Below are positions 1 to 6,590 of a stretch of DNA of 18,839 nt, in pieces. A program made the position numbers and the translations under genes. Position 1 is the stretch's first letter, and each line of letters starts with the position of its first letter. This stretch comes from RUG11272 sp045226335 (GTDB taxonomy: Bacteria > Bacillota > Clostridia > Christensenellales > Aristaeellaceae). The DNA is taken from positions 1 to 18,839 of the forward strand of contig JBGVCH010000095.1 in assembly GCA_045226335.1 (NCBI GenBank). The letters run 5' to 3'. The notes under the pieces were generated by a model that was not told the origin of the DNA, ran no database searches, and was given only the letters and a program-made list of their open reading frames with translations.

Positions 1-251
1 CAGGTGGCGTCCTTCCAGTCGTGGTTCAGGGCTTTCCCTTCGATCTTTCCGGACCGCCTGCAGGTCTTCGGCTCCGTGCAGGTAGCGACCTTCCAGTCGT
101 GGTTCAGGGCTTTCCCTTCGATCTTTCCGCACCGTTCGCAGGTTTTCGGCGTGGTACAGGTGGCGTCCGTCCATTTGTGCCCCAGAGCATCCCCGTCCGT
201 CTCGCCGCACAGCGTGCAGGTTCTGGGCTTCTCGCAGGTGGCGTCGGTCCA
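1..251 (-). repeat. 78-bp tandem repeats encoding CxxC modules
   Basis: Three full 78-bp units (174-251, 96-173, 18-95) and a partial fourth (1-17) lie inside the partial secreted-protein gene. Each encodes 26 residues beginning at a Trp codon. The two leftmost full units are closer to each other than to the first in both DNA and protein (KIEGKALNHDW occurs in both), which points to recent duplication. The array continues beyond the window. Confidence 0.85.
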
Positions 252-869
252 GACGTGCTCGTGCTTTTCCATGCACTTCCGGTACATCGCCTCGCTGTCT
301 TTCCATCTCAGATCCCTGAAGATCACAGCCGCCGCAATATAGTCCCCCGCTTCGTACAGCCTCTGTGCCTCCCGGTAGGCGGTCTCCTTCTGTTCCTGTT
401 CCAGCGCGATGACCCGGTCAAACGCGTCCAGCGTATCCTGAATCTGATCAAAGGCCTGGATAGCCTCGGCGATGTTTCCCTCCATCTGCCAGCGGAGGGC
501 GACGATATAGCGCTTCAGCTCCTCCACGGACGGCAGCCCGGATTCCTTCAGCGCCTCGGCAAACTCCGGCGTATCCAGCCGGTCCAGCACGCTGTCCGCC
601 TTGTACAGGTTGTTGCTGTCATCCTCCGCGGTGAGGATGTCCAGAAGCGCGCCCGCATACGCCTTGAAGCGCTTGGCCTGGCCGTAATTGCCGGCACTCT
701 CAAAATACGCGACGGAGCGCGATACATCCTCTTCGTTCTGCTTGCGGAGATACTGCAGACCGAGGTCATAGTAATCCTTCTCGCTGAGCGCATCCGCCAA
801 TGCCCCGGCCGTCAGGCAGAGGGCGAGGAGAATGGCAGCCAGCGCCGCGAAACGTCTTGTACGCATCAT
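1..869 (-). CDS. Secreted TPR-like protein with CxxC (zinc-ribbon-like) repeats, partial at window edge
   Basis: The frame is open from the ATG at 867-869 to the left edge, giving 289 codons with the C-terminus missing. A second ATG at 864-866 is equally plausible; GAGGTGA lies just upstream of both. The N-terminus (MMRTRRFAALAAILLALCLT, then AGALADA) is a clear signal peptide with a likely cut after ALA-D. Residues 30-200 are helical and TPR-like (for example YYDLGLQYLRKQ and YREAQRLYEAGDYIAAAVIF). From about residue 207 there are three 26-residue repeats of the form W-x-x-A-T-C-x-x-P-x-T-C-x-x-C-G, the start of a fourth, and an HxW/HDW junction; the third repeat has CRRSG in place of CxxCG. 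Such repeats occur in secreted proteins of gut Clostridia and may bind zinc or form disulfides. It is the last visible gene of the T7SS operon, 54 bases after the YukD-like gene. Function unknown; probably an exported accessory protein. Confidence 0.85.
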   Translation of the reverse strand, partial: MMRTRRFAALAAILLALCLTAGALADALSEKDYYDLGLQYLRKQNEEDVSRSVAYFESAGNYGQAKRFKAYAGALLDILTAEDDSNNLYKADSVLDRLDTPEFAEALKESGLPSVEELKRYIVALRWQMEGNIAEAIQAFDQIQDTLDAFDRVIALEQEQKETAYREAQRLYEAGDYIAAAVIFRDLRWKDSEAMYRKCMEKHEHVWTDATCEKPRTCTLCGETDGDALGHKWTDATCTTPKTCERCGKIEGKALNHDWKVATCTEPKTCRRSGKIEGKALNHDWKDAT

Positions 870-923
870 CGTCACCTCGTTCGGCATATTGCATCGGTCC
901 GCGGTTCCCTCCATGCGGGACCG

Positions 924-1187
924 TCAAATAAGGTAAAGGATGTCCGCGTCACGGACATCACATTCCTTCAGCGTCGCACCCAGGTTGCTCAGCGGCTCCC
1001 CCGTGCTTTTGCATAGGAGGTGCTCACCCGAGAGCAGGAGGCTGTCCTCGTGCATCTGGCCCAGGATGCTGATCAGGGTCGGGACCACATCCAGGATCTT
1101 CAGGTCCTGGGGCAGGCGAACGTCATGGGTGATCCCGCTGATGGGCAATTCCAGGCGAACCAGGATCTTCTCATTGGAACCGTTCAT
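924..1187 (-). CDS. yukD: YukD/EsaB-family ubiquitin-like protein
   Basis: An 87-residue protein with the compact beta-grasp pattern of the YukD family: N-terminal strand ILVRLELP, a strand/turn with HDVRLPQDLKILDVVPTLISIL as first strand pair and helix, and the terminal strand DADILYLI. Length matches YukD/EsaB (about 80 aa). The start is an ATG that overlaps the TGA of the FHA gene (ATGA, 4-base overlap) with GGAGG 9 bases upstream, so the two are translationally coupled. YukD/EsaB is a cytoplasmic ubiquitin-like protein needed for T7SSb function in Staphylococcus and Bacillus; it lacks the C-terminal GG needed for conjugation, and this one ends in LYLI with no GG. Its presence supports assigning the locus to the Firmicutes-type T7SS. 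A stand-alone UBL of another type is the alternative. Confidence 0.8.
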   Translation of the reverse strand: MNGSNEKILVRLELPISGITHDVRLPQDLKILDVVPTLISILGQMHEDSLLLSGEHLLCKSTGEPLSNLGATLKECDVRDADILYLI

Positions 1188-1786
1188 GCCTCGTCGCCTC
1201 CCACGCGCTCCGTCAGTCTGCTGTTCTTCAGGCCGTCCACCACGGTGTAGGTGAGGGTATCCCCTTCCGCCCGGATCCTCATCAGCGGCGGGATCAGCAC
1301 TTCTGCGCCGGGGCTGAGCTTTTTCCGCCCGCCCTTCAGATACGCGCCGTCGACATAACTGCCGTTGGTGCTCATGTCCGTGTAGATCAGGCTGCCCTCG
1401 CCGTCCTTGCTGAAGCGGCCGTGACAGACGGAGACCAGCGGATCCTTGTACACCAGGTCGTTGGCGGACGCCCGTCCGATGGAGAACGCGTCCGCGCCGC
1501 GGAGCGCACAGCTGTCCTCCCCGGCGGGTGCCGTGCGGATGGCCAGAGCCGCCGAGCCGTCCGGACCCTCCAGCACCACATCCGTCGCTTTCTTCACCGC
1601 CAGAGGCGAGGTTACCTCGTGGCCCGCCACCAGAAAGCGGAAGCCTTCCCCGGCGTACAGCCAGCCGGAGCGGTAGAACGCGGCGTTCCAGCCGAAAACC
1701 CGGCTGCCGATCCCGGCCTCCAGCTGATCCTCCGGCACCCTGATCTCCTCATACCCCGTCGGCGACAGCAGCACCAGTGCGATCAT
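1184..1786 (-). CDS. FHA-domain protein
   Basis: A 200-residue protein. Start chosen at the ATG at 1784-1786 (MIALVLLSPTGYEEI) because AAAGGAGG sits 7 bases upstream; the longer open frame upstream only shadows the kinase gene. The C-terminal half (about 95-182) is a forkhead-associated domain with the phosphothreonine-binding signature: FSIGRASANDL (G104, R105, N109), then SVCHGRF (S119, H122) and STNGSYVDG (N141, G142). The first 90 residues are beta-rich and unassigned. There is no signal peptide or membrane segment, so it is probably cytoplasmic. It lies 14 bases after the kinase gene and overlaps yukD by 4 bases. Most likely it reads threonine phosphorylation made by the neighbouring kinase, as Fha proteins do in T6SS threonine-phosphorylation pathways; that role here is inference. 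Confidence 0.88.
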   Translation of the reverse strand: MIALVLLSPTGYEEIRVPEDQLEAGIGSRVFGWNAAFYRSGWLYAGEGFRFLVAGHEVTSPLAVKKATDVVLEGPDGSAALAIRTAPAGEDSCALRGADAFSIGRASANDLVYKDPLVSVCHGRFSKDGEGSLIYTDMSTNGSYVDGAYLKGGRKKLSPGAEVLIPPLMRIRAEGDTLTYTVVDGLKNSRLTERVGGDEA

Positions 1787-1800
1787 GACCCTGCCTCCTT

Positions 1801-3858
1801 TCATTCCAGTATCTTCACATTGCATTTCACCAGCAGCACATCCCCGGAGTAGACCTCCAGGTCGGCGTCCCCGTACTCGACCCCGAGATCGGCCAGAGTG
1901 TCGATCAGCGGATCCAGCCTGGCGTAGTCCGCGGCAATGTCCCGATCGGTGGACAGGTTCGGCCTGTAGGGCTGGGCCGCCGTCTTGCCGGAGGACAGCC
2001 GGAGCACGATCTGACCGTCCTCCAGCGGCCGGGCCTCGGTGTTGTGGGCCCATGTCACATTGATGATGAGGTAATATGCCTTCGCCTGCTTGGACGCTTT
2101 CGCGTTTTTCAGGGTCATGGTGCATTCCAGCTCACTGTTGTTGCGCCGGGCGCTGATCGCCTGCCGCTCCGCTGCCTGGTCGTAGTCCGGGTCAAGGGTC
2201 CGGGAGTAATTGACTTCCGCCAGTCTGGCGCTGCTGCGGGTATCGTCCACGTTGGCAACGATGGGGTACTGGGCATCTTCCGTCTGGAAATCCTGCTGCA
2301 TGCCGCAGCTGTCCTTCACCGTGTAGACCGTGCCCGGGATGAGCCCTGTGAAGGTCGCGGTCCCCTCCACTGTCTGAACCGTAACAGCGTCCTTCTCGCC
2401 GTTGGCGGCAGGCCAGCAGGTATAGGTCCGGTCATCGGGCGCGGTGACGGCAATGGTCAACCCGTCCGGGCTCACGGCCGTAAAGGGAATGGGTGTCGGT
2501 GCAGCCGGAGGGGCCTCCTCCGTCGCGTTCGGCTTGCAGGACAGCGCGCAGATCAGGATGATGAGCGACAGCAGCGCCGCGCCCGCGATGGACACCCAGA
2601 GGATCCAGCGCTTCGGCTTTTTCTCCTGTTCAGGCGGCAGGTCAATGGTAAACTCTTCCGGCTTTTCCTCAACCACGACCTCGTCGTCGAAGCCCCTGAC
2701 CACGCGGTCCGGGTCCGTCTTCTCGCCTTCTTCTGGCGCTTCCGGCGCCTTGGGCGGCGGGGTCTTCAGCGGGCCGCCCATGACATTGCGGGTGGCTCTC
2801 CCGGTGGAATAGGTCAGGCCGGTGCCCGTCGTGTTGGTGTCCGTAGGTTCCGTCCCTGTCTCGGGCCCGCCCAGCACGCTGGCGCGGGTCGGGCGCTCGC
2901 CGGCGGGCACGGGGGCCGCCTTCCTGCGTTCGTTGACTTCGGCGTCGTGGAAGGGCAGCACCGCGTCCTCAAAGCGTTCCATGCTGTGCACGGCCTTGTC
3001 CAGCGCGTCATAGAAGGCGCCGGCCGACGGATAGCGCTCCTGGGGATCAATGGCGCAGGCCTTGCACAGGACCTCCGCCACCCGGGTGTTCCCGGCGAAC
3101 CGGGGCGGCGGATACAGGGTGTGGCCGCTGCTGATGGCTTCCATGCGCGCGGCCCACGCCTTGTTCCGGTCCTCCTCCGTAAAGTCCTGCTGATAGGGCA
3201 TCAGGTCGTTATTGAACAGGGTGTAGGCCGTGAGGCCCAGGGAGTAGAGGTCGCCGCGCTTGTCCATCTCGCTGCCGGGCTGATACTCCGGCGGCGCGAA
3301 GGAACGGGTAAAACGGGTCTGGGCATCATGATCCAGCATGATGCCCGCCACACCAAAGTCCGAGAGCTTGAAGCCCGTCTCGTCGCAGAGAATGTTTTCC
3401 GGTTTGATGTCCCGGTGAAGGATGCCCGCGCTGTGGCACTCGTCCACCGCGATGCTGATGTCCCGAAGGACGCTCATGACTTCCTTGACCGTGTGGCTCC
3501 CCTGCCGCATCCATTTCGTCAGCGGCGTCAGGAGATCCATCCGGATGAAGGCGTCGATGGTCCGCCCGTCTGGAGAATTGACCACGGAGTATCCCCGGAT
3601 CGAAACGATCTGCGGAATGGCGTCCATGGACAGCTGGGTCCGGAGCTCATTGATGATCTGGGCCTGCGCGGCCAGAAAGCGTTCGCTGAGCATGTCGCCG
3701 CGGCGCTCCAGATGAATCCATTTCAGCGCGGCCTGCTGCTCCCCGTCTTTCCGCTCCAGCCGGAAAATCCGGCTGCTTCCCCCGCGGCCGATCTGCTCAA
3801 CCACTTGCCAGTCCTTGAGCACATCCAGTTCTTTGAATCCGTCCGGTATCAGCTCCAT
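1801..3858 (-). CDS. Transmembrane Ser/Thr protein kinase with extracellular FN3-like and C-terminal modules
   Basis: A 685-residue protein. Start chosen at the ATG at 3856-3858 (MELIPDGFKELD) with GGAGG 8 bases upstream; a TTG five codons earlier overlaps that site. The kinase domain (about 15-290) looks catalytically complete: GRGGSS glycine loop (24-29), Lys46 in ALKW, HRDIKPEN (148-155), DFG (167-169) and APPEYQ (188-193). Residues 300-415 form an acidic, Pro-rich linker with many Thr residues that could be autophosphorylated. One membrane helix lies at 418-440 after a KKPKRW stop-transfer stretch. The outside part has an FN3-like segment with GLIPGTVYTV (505-514) and a C-terminal domain ending DADLEVYSGDVLLVKCNVKILE-like strands. 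Both outside modules resemble those of the two secreted proteins at the operon start. Topology resembles EssB (pseudokinase, TM, outside domain), but this kinase keeps its catalytic residues. Proposed role: sense an extracytoplasmic partner and phosphorylate FHA-binding sites. Confidence 0.9.
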   Translation of the reverse strand: MELIPDGFKELDVLKDWQVVEQIGRGGSSRIFRLERKDGEQQAALKWIHLERRGDMLSERFLAAQAQIINELRTQLSMDAIPQIVSIRGYSVVNSPDGRTIDAFIRMDLLTPLTKWMRQGSHTVKEVMSVLRDISIAVDECHSAGILHRDIKPENILCDETGFKLSDFGVAGIMLDHDAQTRFTRSFAPPEYQPGSEMDKRGDLYSLGLTAYTLFNNDLMPYQQDFTEEDRNKAWAARMEAISSGHTLYPPPRFAGNTRVAEVLCKACAIDPQERYPSAGAFYDALDKAVHSMERFEDAVLPFHDAEVNERRKAAPVPAGERPTRASVLGGPETGTEPTDTNTTGTGLTYSTGRATRNVMGGPLKTPPPKAPEAPEEGEKTDPDRVVRGFDDEVVVEEKPEEFTIDLPPEQEKKPKRWILWVSIAGAALLSLIILICALSCKPNATEEAPPAAPTPIPFTAVSPDGLTIAVTAPDDRTYTCWPAANGEKDAVTVQTVEGTATFTGLIPGTVYTVKDSCGMQQDFQTEDAQYPIVANVDDTRSSARLAEVNYSRTLDPDYDQAAERQAISARRNNSELECTMTLKNAKASKQAKAYYLIINVTWAHNTEARPLEDGQIVLRLSSGKTAAQPYRPNLSTDRDIAADYARLDPLIDTLADLGVEYGDADLEVYSGDVLLVKCNVKILE

Positions 3859-3904
3859 GGCGGCATCCTCCAATCCCTCTGTCGGTCAGGCCCTCCCGCG
3901 GTCC

Positions 3905-6532
3905 TCACTGCACCGCGTACTGGAAGGCCTCGATGCAGGCTTCCTGATATTTACTGTAGATCCCGGCAACCGAGCTCAGAAGGTTGATGGACTTCTCCAT
4001 CGACTCAATGCTCTCATCCAGTTTCTGGATGCTCTCCTCCGATTTCACCTTGAAGGAGTCATAGTCCTCACCCTGCCAGGCGGAGCCCAGCTTGGTGATG
4101 GCGTCCTTGGCCTCTTCCGTCTTTTTCTTGCTGTTCTTGGCCGATTCCGCGCCCGTCTCCGCCGCGTTGCTCAGAGCGTTGGGGATCACGTAGAACTGGC
4201 CGTCGCTGCCGGCGTAAGGCACGCTGGAGAGGATCTTGAGGCCCTCGGCGGAGACCTTGTTGCAGACGCTGCTGCCCTTGGTGAGAAGGGGCTGGTTCTT
4301 CAGCCAGATCAGGTCGATGGCGCCCGCGCCGAGCCAGGAGAGCGCCGCCTTCACCGTGCTGAATACGTTGTAGATCCAGCCGAGGAAGCCGCCCTCCTCG
4401 TCATAGGTCCCCTTCCGGAAACCTCTGCGGATCCCGTCGCAGTCCGCATCCGCCTGCTTAATGGCATTGTTGGCCGCGATAAGGTGCTCCGCCGCCCTGG
4501 TCAGGGCTTCGCTGATGAACTTCAGTTCGGGGTGGGAAGAGACGTAATCGGCCTTCTCCTTCGCCAGTCTCGCGGCCCGCCACTCGGCGATCTTCTGCAT
4601 GACCCAAACGATGCCTTTGCATACATATTTGACGATCTTTGCGTATTTCGCAATCTTGTCAATAACTTCAATGATCTCGAGAATTGCGGCCGATACCTCC
4701 GGCGCAAAGGGCAAGCAGACGACCGCGATGACCAGCAGGACATCCGTGAGGACCTCACAGATCTCCTCAATCTTCTCCGCGAGATCACCGACAGCCTTGG
4801 CCGTGACCGTCAGTGCCGACTCAATGAGAATCTCGATATCGCCGAAGCTGAGTTCGTCCAGATGATTGGCGATATTCTTGAAATCCATGCTGGTCGGATC
4901 ATCATCGTCATACATCAGTCGGAAGATGATGTTGCCGGCCTGGTTGATCTGCTCAGGGGAAAGCGCTTCGGAGATGTAATCCGTGGCGAAATTGATGACC
5001 TGCCCTAAGACGTACTTCGGTGAAGTGACATCCGCCGGAACCAGTTCGCCCGTCTCGGGGTCGATCACCCAGTTGTACTGAGCGTGAAGATACGGATCGA
5101 AATTCTCACCAAGCGATTCCGTAAAGTTGGAATCGCCCACCGGGTTCAGGAGCTGACCGACGTAGCTGCCCGAGGGATAGATGTTCCGGATCCGGCCCTC
5201 AATCACTTCGATCCTGTCGCCGTATTTCTCCAAGAATTCTTTTGAGTATCCCGGACCGTCCAGGTTGGTGACCCGAATGATGCGGCTCCGGGTCTCATCG
5301 GAACAGAAAGCCGAGGCCGTGATGGCATCACGTCCGCCCTGGCTGTGACCGGTGACGTAAACTCCGTCATAGCCGTACTCGGAGACGATGCGGTCCAGTT
5401 CTCCGGTGAGATACCTCTCTTCCTCGGTGGGGTCCGAATAGGCGAACTGGGCGTCGTTGATCCAGTCCTCCACCGTGCCGTTGGTGCCCTGGATGCCGAT
5501 GATGGACTTGTTGTCACCGATGTTGACGCTGATGACGTTGGTGTCTGTCCGGCCGTTGTGATAAGGCGTGACGCAGTCGATGGGAAGGTCCTTGTAGCGG
5601 GGACTGTTCGCCATTTCCTGGAGGAACTGGTATTCCGCCGCGTCGGCCTTGTAATTCGGGTCGTGCTCCATGGCGTACTGCTTTTTCGCCAGCAGCTCCT
5701 TGCAATACTCACCCACGGTTTTCGGCCCGTCCGACTTGCTATCATAGGGTTTTGATGAGTCGGGCACACTCTTGGTCACGTAAGCCAGTTCCGAGATGAC
5801 CATCTGGTCCGCGTCCGTGACGTTGTCGGCGGTCAGTTTCGGATTCGATTTATTGCGGATATAGGCGAGCATACTGGAATTGGTCTGGTAGCTCTCCGCT
5901 TCCGATGGGCTATTGGTCTTAAACCCGTAGCCGCCGACACCGCTTGAATCAGTCTTCGCGGTGGTCGTCCCGGTGCCGCTGCCGGACTGGGCCGGCGACG
6001 GCGTACCCACGGCGCCGGTCTCCTGCGCCGGCTTCTTCGGCGCCTCAAAAGTCGGAACGGAGGTAGGGATCCGGGCGGAGGATCCGGATGACGCAGAGGA
6101 GGAAGATGTAGTACCGGATGAAGATGGATTCCCGGTGCTATTCGGGTTTGGCCACTTCCCGGAATCCCAGCCAGAAACTGCCGGACAAGGATTACCGTTA
6201 AAGGGGTCGCCTGCCGTACCCAGCGTTTCCGCGACATGAGTTACCTTATCAATGACTTCAGGGGGAAGAATCGGTACAGGTTGAGTACTTGACGCGACAG
6301 CGCCCACGATCTGCGCGGCCTTCGCGAGGTTTGGCTCAACGCTTCCCGGGTGCATGGCGTCATAGACATTCGTATACAGTTTCTGACCTTCCGGCGTGGC
6401 CAGGGCGGCCTGGAGGATGGCCTGCTCCCTGTCCGGGGACAAAAACGCTTCGACCTGCGCCCTTGTCTCCGCGGCGGAAGCCCGGACGGCCTCTATGCCT
6501 TCCAGATAGGTTCCGATCAAATCTTCAGCCAT
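3905..6532 (-). CDS. Putative T7SS effector: lipase-like alpha/beta hydrolase with C-terminal WXG100 domain
   Basis: An 875-residue protein (ATG with AAAGGA 10 bases upstream; 58 bases after the preceding gene). Order: helical N-terminus (1-110); Ser/Thr/Pro/Gly-rich linker (120-200); alpha/beta hydrolase (about 240-500) with GIQGTNGTVEDW (346-357, lipase-like oxyanion region) and nucleophile elbow GHSQGG (395-400, Ser397), candidate Asp425 in NLDGPG and His483 in YLHAQYNW; a helical region with hydrophobic helices near 594-622 and 718-744; and a C-terminal WXG100-like hairpin (about 790-875) with W819-Q-G821 between two long helices. The hydrolase resembles the lipase class 3 / Mbeg1-like (DUF2974) group. 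No signal peptide. The exported-substrate module at the C-terminus with the enzyme in front is the reverse of standard LXG toxins; S. aureus TslA is a known precedent for a lipase with reversed order. Substrate unknown; lipid hydrolysis is inferred. Confidence 0.82.
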   Translation of the reverse strand: MAEDLIGTYLEGIEAVRASAAETRAQVEAFLSPDREQAILQAALATPEGQKLYTNVYDAMHPGSVEPNLAKAAQIVGAVASSTQPVPILPPEVIDKVTHVAETLGTAGDPFNGNPCPAVSGWDSGKWPNPNSTGNPSSSGTTSSSSASSGSSARIPTSVPTFEAPKKPAQETGAVGTPSPAQSGSGTGTTTAKTDSSGVGGYGFKTNSPSEAESYQTNSSMLAYIRNKSNPKLTADNVTDADQMVISELAYVTKSVPDSSKPYDSKSDGPKTVGEYCKELLAKKQYAMEHDPNYKADAAEYQFLQEMANSPRYKDLPIDCVTPYHNGRTDTNVISVNIGDNKSIIGIQGTNGTVEDWINDAQFAYSDPTEEERYLTGELDRIVSEYGYDGVYVTGHSQGGRDAITASAFCSDETRSRIIRVTNLDGPGYSKEFLEKYGDRIEVIEGRIRNIYPSGSYVGQLLNPVGDSNFTESLGENFDPYLHAQYNWVIDPETGELVPADVTSPKYVLGQVINFATDYISEALSPEQINQAGNIIFRLMYDDDDPTSMDFKNIANHLDELSFGDIEILIESALTVTAKAVGDLAEKIEEICEVLTDVLLVIAVVCLPFAPEVSAAILEIIEVIDKIAKYAKIVKYVCKGIVWVMQKIAEWRAARLAKEKADYVSSHPELKFISEALTRAAEHLIAANNAIKQADADCDGIRRGFRKGTYDEEGGFLGWIYNVFSTVKAALSWLGAGAIDLIWLKNQPLLTKGSSVCNKVSAEGLKILSSVPYAGSDGQFYVIPNALSNAAETGAESAKNSKKKTEEAKDAITKLGSAWQGEDYDSFKVKSEESIQKLDESIESMEKSINLLSSVAGIYSKYQEACIEAFQYAVQ

Positions 6533-6590
6533 GATCGTGTTTTCCTTTCAACATCAGTTTCAGGGGCGTGTCTTCCGGGCCTGCCGCTTC

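Noticed and set aside
21..1016. A 331-codon plus-strand open frame over the left end
   Set aside because: It is antisense to the signal-peptide protein with CxxC repeats and to part of yukD; the minus frame has signal peptide, repeats and ribosome site.
2044..3987. A 647-codon plus-strand open frame opposite the kinase
   Set aside because: Antisense shadow of a gene with full kinase motifs; no ribosome site or recognisable domain.
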